Below are positions 1-6,651 of a stretch of DNA of 24,893 nt, one piece after another (the stretch's first letter is position 1; every line of letters starts with the position of its first letter). Location of the stretch: the IMG/VR virus record IMGVR_UViG_3300026263_000014, positions 1 to 24,893 of that record. One strand, 5' to 3'. Made by a program: the position numbers and the translations under genes. Under the pieces are notes generated by a model that saw only the letters and a program-made list of their open reading frames with translations, was not told the DNA's origin and ran no database searches. Origin of the DNA: a virus.

Positions 1-1267
1 TAATGTGTGCACCAGAGCCCGCAGCTTGGGCTTCGTAGTTTCCAGTAGACGGGTTATAGAGTACGAATGCTCTGTCATCTTTCTGGAGCGAAATGCCAGT
101 AAACTGAGCAACAACCATTGATTTGAAACCAGTTGCCTCTGCACCATTAGCGTGCATACCATTTATACCCCAAACTGATCTTAGTGAACAGTTGAATACA
201 TATGGAGATGCTGAGTCAACAGTATCAATCTCAACTTTAACCAGTACGTTACTACCAATAGCATTACCAGATGGTTCTGATGACATCTGATACGTAAACT
301 GGTTACCTTGTGCTGACGTGACAAGGAACGATCCATTATAAAGGTTAGCGTCTGCCTCAGTTGGTCCTGTTACACCACTCAAGTTAACAGCAACACCAAC
401 AGAGAATCCGTGGTTTACTGGGTTATCTTGAATGTCAACAGTAAATGCTGTTGCAGTTTGACCGTTTCTGATAATTTGAGATACTCTAAATTCGTCAGAA
501 ATCGGACCTACAATTCTATTCTCTTCGACTCTTGCCTGTAATTGGTCTTGTGCAATAGTACCAGAGGTATCAGGTATCGTTGCGTATGCTTTAGATATCT
601 TCTGATAGTAAAGTTCCAAGTCTGCATTGTTTGCATACTCGAAACAAGTTAGTTTATGATGAGAGAAGTTTGGAGCAATAGTATCAACTACATCACTACG
701 GTAGTAAACTCCATTGTTGTCACCATCAAAAAATGACTGTTGCCAGAAATAACAACCACCAGTTAGTCTGAATATAGCAGAGGCAGATGGTTCATTACTT
801 GAGGTAATACCTAATGATGCTTGTATCGTTGGATATGGTACATACTTTGGAATAATCTTAGTACGACGTAAGTCAGATCCAACAACAGAACAACCTCTGG
901 GAACAATAATACCACCATTCACTGAGTTAAACTTGTGAAGGATGTTGTTCGGAGAGGTTAGATCGAAATTTGTATTTTCATCAAATGGTGTGATCTCAGT
1001 ATATAAGTTAGTACCTGGTCTATTGTCTAGAACATATTCAGAGGGATATAGGTAGATCGAAAATGCGTCAAATTCGTCATTACTTAGACCAACACGATAA
1101 GAGAATCTTGCCACTTCAAGAAATGCCCTCTGCAATGTCTTGAACGGACGTAGTGCCGAGTTACCTCGGTTATCATATGCATCTGATGCGTCAAAGTCGT
1201 CGGGGTTGACGTATATAATACGACCAGTCCTCGACGTGATGATATTCTTTAGACGGGTTAGTGCCAT
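1..1267 (-). CDS. Large virion structural protein, N-terminal part (runs off window)
   Basis: The frame is open from an ATG at 1267 down to base 1 with no stop, so at least 422 residues are visible and the C-terminus lies outside the window. The N-terminus reads MALTRLKNIITSRTGRIIYV and is followed by a segment with the pattern NRGNSALRPFKTLQRAF (about residues 40-56). Such a 'some-bases-then-PFKTLQ-A' segment is typical of the entry to parallel beta-helix domains in phage fibre and baseplate proteins. Later residues are rich in Gly, Ser, Thr and Asn with aromatic-polar alternation, as expected for a beta-rich virion protein. Large proteins with this N-terminus are seen among structural genes of T4-like cyanophages. 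It is the last gene of the leftward structural run. A purine-rich AAGAGGA lies 12 bases before the ATG. A role in tail fibre or baseplate periphery is inferred; the exact location in the virion is unknown. Confidence 0.8.
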   Translation of the reverse strand, partial: MALTRLKNIITSRTGRIIYVNPDDFDASDAYDNRGNSALRPFKTLQRAFLEVARFSYRVGLSNDEFDAFSIYLYPSEYVLDNRPGTNLYTEITPFDENTNFDLTSPNNILHKFNSVNGGIIVPRGCSVVGSDLRRTKIIPKYVPYPTIQASLGITSSNEPSASAIFRLTGGCYFWQQSFFDGDNNGVYYRSDVVDTIAPNFSHHKLTCFEYANNADLELYYQKISKAYATIPDTSGTIAQDQLQARVEENRIVGPISDEFRVSQIIRNGQTATAFTVDIQDNPVNHGFSVGVAVNLSGVTGPTEADANLYNGSFLVTSAQGNQFTYQMSSEPSGNAIGSNVLVKVEIDTVDSASPYVFNCSLRSVWGINGMHANGAEATGFKSMVVAQFTGISLQKDDRAFVLYNPSTGNYEAQAAGSGAHI

Positions 1268-1288
1268 TTACTCTGATCCTCTTATGTT

Positions 1289-1295
1289 TATTTAG
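1289..1295 (-). promoter_or_regulatory. Possible late promoter variant (CTAAATA)
   Basis: The minus strand reads CTAAATAAA in the 34-base gap between two structural genes, 22 bases upstream of the ATG at 1267. It differs from the T4 late motif TATAAATA at the left edge. The non-coding position and the match to a similar CTAAATA upstream of gp26 support a promoter role, but a seven-base AT-rich motif is weak evidence alone. Confidence 0.3.
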
Positions 1296-1301
1296 TTGTC
1301 A

Positions 1302-3224
1302 TTAAGGATTGGGGTTACCACCGCCACCTTGACCACCAGCACTAGAACTAGTTACCTGATTATATTGTGCTGCCTCCCAGTCGGAAACGGTATTCTCAAA
1401 TCCGTTTACCTGGAATGTCACATCAGCTGTTGAGGCATATACAATGAGATGTGAATTAGGACCAACTACGATACCTTTATGCTCATTAGTGCTATTAGCA
1501 GTAAGAGCTACATCATAGAAAATGTAATCCTTAGTTTCAAGATCAGTCGCTGCTGCTACAGATGATACTGTTGCAGTATCACGATCAGCACCTTGACCTA
1601 ATGGTGTGTCTACAAATGTATCAGATCCTGCGAATGCAGCAGATCCAGTACCTAATGTGACATATAGGGCAGTGCCTTCCCAAGCAGAGACCCATCCATA
1701 CTTACCACCAGTTACAGTACCAACTGTCTGTGTAGAAGTACCAATAGTAAATGTATCACCAGTAATCCAAGTACCCTTAACATCATAGAGGAAAATCTCT
1801 GTGAATTGAGGATCTTGTACTACAGTTACCTGTGATGAATAATTTGTATCTGGTGCAGCAGATGCTGTACCTTCAGCGTAGTAATAAATTGGGTTTGGAG
1901 TTGTACTTGTTGGAATAATTTGAATCGTTCCGTTTGAACCAGCAGTACCAGTCTTAGTTACCCCTGTGGTATATTCAACACCAGCAGTAGGTGTGGCACC
2001 TGTACCCTCCTGAATATCAGAGAATCTTAATGGTAAACCTGTGTTGGTTGAATCAGACTGATCAAAGAGATAAGTACGATCAACGTCCATTGTGAAACCA
2101 GTAGGAACTACTTCACGTCCAGCAACAGTTCCCCAAGTAAATTGAGTTGTGTATGATGCACTAGCAGTAGGAGTGAACTGAGTTTCTACAGTTGCGTTTG
2201 ATGTACCACCTGTTAATGTTTCAGCACCATCAAACCAATCGATCTGTGCTTGTGCACCCTGTACCATTGGAGTAACAGTTGAACCATCGTTATGTGCTGC
2301 ATCGGTTGTACCCCATACACCACGTGTGACTGTTACGTCATTACCAGTAACACCAGTAGCAAGCATAACTTCGTTACCGACTCTGATATGAGTACCAGTA
2401 ACAATCGTTGTACCATCAGTAACTGTTAGAGTTGTATCTCCAGCAGCAAACTGAGCACCCTCATTAATGGTAGTTGTGGTTGCGTTGTCTGTGAACATAG
2501 AAACAACCTGTCCAGAAGGGTGTGCAGCAGCACTCGTTCCAAACTGTGCACGAGTAACAGCAACGTCACCACCTCCAGTAGTACCAGAGTAATAAGTAAT
2601 CGCTCCTGCTAGTATAATTTCAGGAGTATATCCAGTCAAACCATCTGATAGAACGAAATATGCCGCTGCACCTGCAAGAGCCCCCGCATCTACAAATTTC
2701 AGCGATGTATCACCTGAAGCAATATCAGCAACTTCCAAACTCATTGCGGTTGTACCTGTACCCCTAAAGGTACCAGTAAAACCAGAAACACCACCAGTAA
2801 TAGTCTCACCACCTTGGAAAGTTCCAGTAGCACCCTGTGAGTTAGTGTTCACAGCAGTACACTTCTTAACTTTCACATAGTTAGTGATCGTTGCTGTGGA
2901 TACAACAGTGTCAAGAATAAATCCACTCTTTGCTAGATCAGTAGATCCTACAAGAAGACCAGGAGTAGCATCTGATCTGCTGATTCCTGGATTAATTTCC
3001 ATCTTATAGGTTGAGATGGGATTACCTCGTGCAAATGCATACGTTGAGGCATCCATCGTTAATTTCTGTGTATAGTCTTTATGTCCTATACGATATGTTG
3101 CAGCACTACCTCCTCTCTCAGCCACACTCAATACTGAAGATGCAGTATGTTCTGAGTCTGTCGTGTAAAGGACGGATGCTGTTGTTGCTGCGGGGGCTGC
3201 GGCAGCGAGTCTTCCTGCTGTCAT
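1302..3224 (-). CDS. Virion structural protein with internal repeats (640 aa)
   Basis: A 640-residue protein very rich in Thr, Gly, Ala, Ser and Val, with no signal peptide or membrane segment, as in beta-rich phage fibre and baseplate-wedge proteins. The middle contains at least two copies of a module of about 70-80 residues. Each begins with (A)(A/S)GDT(S/T)L, passes through an ILAG- or MLATG-like turn, and ends with V(A/T)VTR followed by a GT-(S/D)-AAH segment; the two ends read VAVTRAQFGTSAAAH and VTVTRGVWGTTDAAH. The C-terminus has a segment KGIVVGPNSHLIVYASTADV resembling the end domain of other cyanophage structural proteins, and then a glycine-rich tail GGQGGGG. It lies four bases downstream of the 441-residue structural gene and is surely co-transcribed with it. 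I recognise it as a cyanophage structural protein type but cannot equate it with a T4 gene. Baseplate or fibre location is inferred. Confidence 0.8.
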   Translation of the reverse strand: MTAGRLAAAAPAATTASVLYTTDSEHTASSVLSVAERGGSAATYRIGHKDYTQKLTMDASTYAFARGNPISTYKMEINPGISRSDATPGLLVGSTDLAKSGFILDTVVSTATITNYVKVKKCTAVNTNSQGATGTFQGGETITGGVSGFTGTFRGTGTTAMSLEVADIASGDTSLKFVDAGALAGAAAYFVLSDGLTGYTPEIILAGAITYYSGTTGGGDVAVTRAQFGTSAAAHPSGQVVSMFTDNATTTTINEGAQFAAGDTTLTVTDGTTIVTGTHIRVGNEVMLATGVTGNDVTVTRGVWGTTDAAHNDGSTVTPMVQGAQAQIDWFDGAETLTGGTSNATVETQFTPTASASYTTQFTWGTVAGREVVPTGFTMDVDRTYLFDQSDSTNTGLPLRFSDIQEGTGATPTAGVEYTTGVTKTGTAGSNGTIQIIPTSTTPNPIYYYAEGTASAAPDTNYSSQVTVVQDPQFTEIFLYDVKGTWITGDTFTIGTSTQTVGTVTGGKYGWVSAWEGTALYVTLGTGSAAFAGSDTFVDTPLGQGADRDTATVSSVAAATDLETKDYIFYDVALTANSTNEHKGIVVGPNSHLIVYASTADVTFQVNGFENTVSDWEAAQYNQVTSSSAGGQGGGGNPNP

Positions 3225-3228
3225 TGTT

Positions 3229-4554
3229 TTACCAGAGTCCTACGAAATGATTTTGAAGTCTTAGTCTGCCACCAAAGTCAGGAGCAGAAATTGGTCCACC
3301 GAAGCTAACACCCAGTGTTCCAACGTTTTCAGTAGATAACAGAGTAGCATCTGCATCTGGGAACTTGATTGATCGAGTTCCTGTAATATTATCTATGATC
3401 AGTTTGACTTGGTTCTGATCATTAGCTGCGTCTAAAAGAGTAAATTCTTTAGCAGATTTACCTTCAAATACCTGGGTAGCTTTTTCAGTAAGTACTATGT
3501 TGTTCTCACTAATTGGAACGTTAAGGTTCGCTTGTGGGAACTCGTACCTAAGAATTGTAGCACCAGACATATTACTTAGGTCAAACTGAATACGCTTAGT
3601 AATATCAGTACCATCAGCGAACCGAGGGTCAGCGTAATCTTTGTTTGTAAATGTCTGTGTAGCATTAGTACCAGCAACAATCAATGATTGGTCTGGCCAA
3701 GTCACTACACGATCAGATGTTACATCAGGTGAGTTAAAAGTAACCTTTGGTGTAGGGTTATTAGGATCACCAGATTCAATATTAGATATTGTAGGATTGA
3801 TAAGGTTTTTATTACTAATATTTTGTTCAGTAATAGTATCAATCAGTGTTGACTGTGATGCTGTGGTACCATAGTCAGGCAATCTATAGATGTGCGTAAC
3901 TGGTGCTTCCCAAGAGTCAGTCTCAAATAATGCAATCTTACCAGAGTTAGATGAACCCACAATTTGTAGGTTACCATCCTGAATAATAATAGTCTTATTA
4001 CTAATAGTCTGTGTAGTATCGTTACCTAATAATGTTGTAGATGTGAAACTACCTGTACTTGGTAGAGCAAACGAACGTATACCTGCACCAGTTGATACAC
4101 CAGATATTTCAAACTTTGCTTTCTTATCAGGGTTCTGATCGTCAGCAAGGAAGAAGTTGGTATCTTGGAACTCAGCAGGACCATTAACAAGGAACTTACC
4201 AGAACCCTGTGGTCTCATATCAATGTTTACATTGGAAGATGTAGTATCTCCAGCAATGAATCTAATAGTAGCGGAACCATCAGCGTTATCTTGCTTCTTA
4301 TAGTACATACTAGATGTACCGAAAGCCAGACCAAGTTCGTTGTAAGCATCTTGGTAAAGACCTGTGTCTCTGTCAAGGTCAAAACAAAGTCCTGGTTGGG
4401 ACTGACTACCTGCTCCCACTCCTTTAAAGATCTGATTGACCTTTGCCTTACGGTTAGGAATGAGTGGATCACTGATTACGACAGGTAAAACTGCTTCACC
4501 AGTTAACACGCCATCGGCCAGTGTATCTAATTGTGAAATTCTTTTGGTTCCCAC
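3229..4554 (-). CDS. Fibre/baseplate-type structural protein with NK-repeat motifs (441 aa)
   Basis: The start is GTG at 4554; the N-terminus GTKRISQLDTL is a common opening of cyanophage structural proteins. The body carries recurrent segments of the form Q-(T/N)-(I/F)-(S/T)-N-K: QTISNKTI, QNISNKNLINPTI and QTFTNKDYADPRF, with a fourth, degenerate copy QVFEGKSAKEF. Each follows a polar beta-rich stretch, and three of them directly follow hydrophobic strands ending in LLGNDTT, STLIDTIT or LIVAGTNAT. This 'T-x-T-N-K-x-(L/I)' repeat is widespread in phage fibre-like proteins. The last 30 residues (GTLGVSFGGPISAPDFGG and after) look like a globular tip. No strong Shine-Dalgarno sequence precedes the GTG, but an exact TATAAATA lies 29 bases upstream, so this gene probably heads a late transcript covering the three leftmost genes. 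Fibre or wedge-periphery function is inferred. Confidence 0.8.
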   Translation of the reverse strand: MGTKRISQLDTLADGVLTGEAVLPVVISDPLIPNRKAKVNQIFKGVGAGSQSQPGLCFDLDRDTGLYQDAYNELGLAFGTSSMYYKKQDNADGSATIRFIAGDTTSSNVNIDMRPQGSGKFLVNGPAEFQDTNFFLADDQNPDKKAKFEISGVSTGAGIRSFALPSTGSFTSTTLLGNDTTQTISNKTIIIQDGNLQIVGSSNSGKIALFETDSWEAPVTHIYRLPDYGTTASQSTLIDTITEQNISNKNLINPTISNIESGDPNNPTPKVTFNSPDVTSDRVVTWPDQSLIVAGTNATQTFTNKDYADPRFADGTDITKRIQFDLSNMSGATILRYEFPQANLNVPISENNIVLTEKATQVFEGKSAKEFTLLDAANDQNQVKLIIDNITGTRSIKFPDADATLLSTENVGTLGVSFGGPISAPDFGGRLRLQNHFVGLW

Positions 4555-4582
4555 TTACACTTTGCGCTATTTCGTACAGTTT

Positions 4583-4590
4583 TATTTATA
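4583..4590 (-). promoter_or_regulatory. T4-type late promoter (TATAAATA)
   Basis: The minus strand carries an exact TATAAATA in the gap 4555-4608, 29 bases upstream of the GTG start of the 441-residue structural gene. TATAAATA is the T4 late promoter -10 element read by the gp55 sigma with gp33 and the clamp. The non-coding location and the position before a structural gene make this one of the three best promoter calls in the window. Confidence 0.7.
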
Positions 4591-4608
4591 ACTCTTCTAC
4601 AGGCGGGA

Positions 4609-4857
4609 TTAATAAGGTACCTCACCTTCACAGAGTTCAGACATTTCAAAGATAATAGGATGACACTCCTCCATAATCAAATATTGTGATATATGGTATA
4701 GATCATCCATCGTATATTCCATTTCACACCCATCAATCAATTCCATTGAAGGGTTATCTACCTCATCAAAGGTAAAAGCCATACCATTGATGAACCACAT
4801 CTTAACAACACCTTGATTCTTGAGTAAAACATACTCACTGCTTATTTTGTATAGCAT
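4609..4857 (-). CDS. Small conserved-looking protein of unknown function (82 aa)
   Basis: A short acidic protein. Its body includes MWFINGMAFTFDEVDNP and ends in MSELCEGEVPY; no membrane segment, signal peptide or known motif is visible. Two starts are possible. The ATG at 4857 gives 82 residues and overlaps the end of the CpeT-like gene by 16 bases; the ATG at 4800 gives 63 residues and begins directly at MWFINGMAF. The second looks more like a natural protein start, but its ribosome site (GGTG) is weak. The gene is the last of the accessory run before the late promoter at 4583. I do not recognise the family. Confidence 0.6.
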   Translation of the reverse strand: MLYKISSEYVLLKNQGVVKMWFINGMAFTFDEVDNPSMELIDGCEMEYTMDDLYHISQYLIMEECHPIIFEMSELCEGEVPY

Positions 4858-5306
4858 TTTGTAAACTCAAATGGTCCGCTATTTGATCCCCAGAGTAGAT
4901 TACCTTTCTTATCCCAACCTCTATCATCAGTAGAAAACTTATTATCCTCCAGCACAGCCTTGGTTTTGACTTTAATACCATCAGGGTGTTCCCAATCAGG
5001 ATCAGTTTTACCTGCCCATCCTTTAGGAATCTTTGTCCAAATAGTATCTGCTGCTTTCTCTCCTCCTTTCTGTGGATTATATGTCTCAAGTATTAATGAT
5101 AGATCGTGTTGCCTTAACCATACAAAATGATTTCTCTCTCTGTATGGTTCTTCAGGGTTATAATCATACCACTGTTTAGTCTTGAGAATTTGTCCGTCCC
5201 AGTACCAGAGGTAGTGCACATATGCAAAAGATGCTGGTGATGATTGAGCTTGTTGTAGATTATGCCAGTGACCCACTAGCATTTCAAGGAAGTCATCCGT
5301 GTACAT
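4842..5306 (-). CDS. cpeT: CpeT/CpcT-like phycobiliprotein lyase family protein, copy 2 (154 aa)
   Basis: Features of the CpeT/CpcT family are visible in the expected order: an N-terminal helix FLEMLVGHWHNLQQAQ, then FAYVHYLWYWDG, then a KQWYDY..EEPYRERNH block (about residues 43-57), and a C-terminal DRGWDKKGNLLWGSNSGPFEF signature. Family members attach or handle bilin chromophores on phycobiliproteins in cyanobacteria, and cyanophages are known to carry cpeT-like auxiliary genes. At 154 residues it is somewhat shorter than cyanobacterial CpeT (around 200). The copy immediately upstream (5309-5743) is a clear paralogue, with two bases between them. The middle third, with KIPKGWAGKTDPDWEHPDG, differs strongly between the copies. 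Family membership is judged from motifs; enzymatic activity is inferred only. Confidence 0.7.
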   Translation of the reverse strand: MYTDDFLEMLVGHWHNLQQAQSSPASFAYVHYLWYWDGQILKTKQWYDYNPEEPYRERNHFVWLRQHDLSLILETYNPQKGGEKAADTIWTKIPKGWAGKTDPDWEHPDGIKVKTKAVLEDNKFSTDDRGWDKKGNLLWGSNSGPFEFTKCYTK

Positions 5307-5308
5307 TG

Positions 5309-5743
5309 CTATGTATGCTTGAAGATAAAGGGACCAGGTATCTTACCCCACAGTATATTACCATCCTTATCGGTTCCTTTGTCAAATGATGTATAGGTAA
5401 CAGAATCTAATGTAATAATTGTCTCAATCTTAATTCCTTTCTCATTATATGTGTCTGGTGGTGTCATACCAATAAAACCTGTCACATCTTCCTTAAAGAT
5501 AAGGTGCAGGCCACTCTCATTGATATTTAATTTTATATGATCTTCCTGTATATCTAAATGATGTGTCCTTTGACGATAAACTTCTCCACTCCAGTCATAC
5601 CATTGTTTAGAGTGTAAATGAGCACCTTCTACCCACCAGTCATAATGAACGTGTGCAAATTCATTAGGCCACTGTTGTGCCTGTTGCAAGTTATCCCATT
5701 TATGACAGAGGTACTCTAGAAATGTAGCACTAGAGATTGCCAC
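5309..5743 (-). CDS. cpeT: CpeT/CpcT-like phycobiliprotein lyase family protein, copy 1 (144 aa)
   Basis: This is a paralogue of the next gene downstream. Shared positions include FLE.L...W.NLQQAQ..P..FA.VHY.W...G, KQWYD, YR.R.H, and the C-terminal FDKGTDKDGNILWGKIPGPF block typical of CpeT/CpcT proteins. The start chosen is GTG at 5743. It places FLE at residues 8-10, close to its place (6-8) in the paralogue, and has AAGGA about 11 bases upstream. The frame stays open to a TTG at 5788, but that start would add a basic segment absent from the other copy and overlap the upstream gene by 59 bases; the GTG overlaps it by only 14. The presumed role is a bilin lyase or chaperone acting on host light-harvesting antenna during infection. 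That role comes from the family, not from the sequence. Confidence 0.7.
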   Translation of the reverse strand: MAISSATFLEYLCHKWDNLQQAQQWPNEFAHVHYDWWVEGAHLHSKQWYDWSGEVYRQRTHHLDIQEDHIKLNINESGLHLIFKEDVTGFIGMTPPDTYNEKGIKIETIITLDSVTYTSFDKGTDKDGNILWGKIPGPFIFKHT

Positions 5744-6026
5744 GTGCTTTAATATCCTTAATCGCTGCCATAGTCTCTTGAGCAGCAAATGATCCTACAT
5801 CTGCTTGACTTGGTAAACCACCTAGACCTGGTATAGGCAGTGGTCCTTGATGATACTCTTGTTCTTTAAGTGCTTCTTCTGCTGCCTCTACCTTTGCTGA
5901 GTTTGCAACAGGTGAAATAATTACATTGCCTTCGGGACACTCTATTACGAATGGTGTTCCTCTAGCAGCAAGTTTCAAAGTAAAAGCAATATTCTCTATT
6001 GCTTCCTCATAAGTTAATCTATTCAT
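5730..6026 (-). CDS. Small protein of unknown function (98 aa)
   Basis: The N-terminal half, MNRLTYEEAIENIAFTLKLA and on to FVIECPEGNVIISPVAN, looks like a small mixed alpha/beta fold. Next comes an Ala/Glu-rich helix KVEAAEEALKEQE. A low-complexity Pro/Gly linker follows (GPLPIPGLGGLP), and then a second short helix. No catalytic motif, membrane span or signal peptide is seen. It overlaps the upstream gene by four bases (ATGA-type junction), so translation is probably coupled, and it overlaps the CpeT-like gene downstream by 14 bases. Function unknown; its place in a run with CpeT-like genes makes a host-modifying accessory role possible but unproven. Confidence 0.65.
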   Translation of the reverse strand: MNRLTYEEAIENIAFTLKLAARGTPFVIECPEGNVIISPVANSAKVEAAEEALKEQEYHQGPLPIPGLGGLPSQADVGSFAAQETMAAIKDIKARGNL

Positions 6027-6295
6027 TGTGTAATAAAACAGCGTTGTTCTTCTGGTACAGATTCACAGATCTGTGCTATGGTCTCTTGAAAACCTTCTGC
6101 ACCTTCTTTGTCCCATTTAAACTTAATCTTTTCAATGTTTCCATCAGAGGCTTGAAGGGACACTGATCGTTGAGGGACATTGATCCAGACATAATCTAAC
6201 CATAAATCTTGGGAGTCCATAAGCAAGTCAAGGTATTCAAAGAGTATGTAGTTGAGTTCTTCGTTGTCCATTAGGAAGGCCAAGCTACCATACAT
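6023..6295 (-). CDS. Small acidic protein of unknown function (82-90 aa)
   Basis: The protein is acidic and Leu-rich at the N-terminus (MDNEELNYILFEYLDLLMDS), then has a WLDYVWINVPQRSVSLQ beta-like segment, and ends in a helix with three acidic residues. Two starts compete. The ATG at 6295 has an AGGA with ideal five-base spacing (AGGATGTAAATG). The ATG at 6271 forms a TAATG stop/start overlap with the 50-codon gene upstream, which favours re-initiation. The longer form is annotated here because of the ribosome site. No domain is recognised. Confidence 0.6.
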   Translation of the reverse strand: MYGSLAFLMDNEELNYILFEYLDLLMDSQDLWLDYVWINVPQRSVSLQASDGNIEKIKFKWDKEGAEGFQETIAQICESVPEEQRCFITQ

Positions 6296-6423
6296 TTACA
6301 TCCTGTACGTGCTTCTGCACGTTGTATTGCTTCTTGCATCGTAACACAATTGTCAACCACTTCCTCGAAAGGTACAGAGGAATTTGGTCTCTTCAATTTA
6401 ACTGTGTACTTTCTTGTGGACAT
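6271..6423 (-). CDS. Very small basic protein of unknown function (50 aa)
   Basis: An ATG at 6423 opens a 50-codon frame beginning MSTRKYTVKLKRPNSSVPFE and ending in a Cys-x-Cys segment (GCKCMVAWPS). It is preceded by a strong ribosome site, GAGGT, with ideal spacing, which is the main reason for calling it. The composition (beta strand with alternating charges, then an amphipathic helix MQEAIQRAEART) looks like a real folded protein. Its stop overlaps the start of the next gene (TAATG), and part of it overlaps the longer version of that gene in another frame. It is the first coding gene after the structured gap at 6424-6651, so its translation could be influenced by that leader. Function unknown. 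Confidence 0.6.
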   Translation of the reverse strand: MSTRKYTVKLKRPNSSVPFEEVVDNCVTMQEAIQRAEARTGCKCMVAWPS

Positions 6424-6485
6424 AATGACCTCGAAAATATTGGGGTGGGAGATTGGATTTCTGTATTACCAATAAAGGACGGGCA

Positions 6486-6500
6486 TTACTACAGTAGTAA
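6486..6500. repeat. Perfect 15-base palindrome in intergenic gap
   Basis: TTACTACAGTAGTAA has two perfect 7-base arms around one central base. It lies in the 228-base gap between gp5 and the 50-codon gene, 63 bases upstream of that gene's ATG. It could be a protein-binding operator; as an RNA hairpin the loop would be too tight for all seven pairs. No downstream T-run makes it a terminator. Confidence 0.4.
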
Positions 6501-6513
6501 ATTTTACATCCTT

Positions 6514-6571
6514 GCCTGAGACCCGACTGGTAAGTCGATTCTGCTTTCGCAGCAGCACCACCTGTGTCTCA
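6514..6571 (-). ncRNA. Candidate structured RNA element in gp5 downstream gap
   Basis: The gap 6424-6651 holds no convincing gene but has nested complementarity. Read on the minus strand, an outer stem UGAGAC (6571-6566) pairs with GUCUCA (6522-6517). It encloses a CUGC-GAAA-GCAG stem-loop with a GNRA tetraloop, and a second stem-loop UCGACU-UACC-AGUCGG (one end G-U). The two are separated by AA, giving a three-way-junction shape. An alternative six-base pairing, GCCUGA (6625-6620) with UCAGGC (6519-6514), shares three bases with the outer stem, so the two folds exclude each other. The element would be in the leader of the accessory run headed by the 50-codon gene. No T-run follows, so it is not a simple terminator, and it matches no RNA family I know. 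Whether it acts in cis, as an RNA processing site or not at all is open. Confidence 0.3.
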
Positions 6572-6651
6572 TCACCTTATCCAGCTATATGCCAGAAAGA
6601 TTATTCAGTCACTCCCGTGTCAGGCGATCAACCCAACAAATATATTATACA

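Noticed and set aside
5309-5788. Longer CpeT-like copy starting at TTG 5788
   Set aside because: The extra 15 residues have no counterpart in the paralogue and would overlap the upstream gene by 59 bases; the GTG at 5743 fits better.
6510-6640. tRNA gene or hammerhead ribozyme in the gap after gp5
   Set aside because: Neither strand shows a T-arm with TTCRANNC or a 7-bp acceptor stem. GATGAG and CGAAA are present, but the segments between and after them cannot form hammerhead stems II and III.
6424-6651. Further tiny genes in the gap (for example a GTG-started frame near 6560 of about 31 codons, or an ATG frame of 22 codons near 6573)
   Set aside because: Starts lack a properly spaced ribosome site, the frames are very short and the products have no recognisable pattern. 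Not excluded, but not supported enough to annotate.
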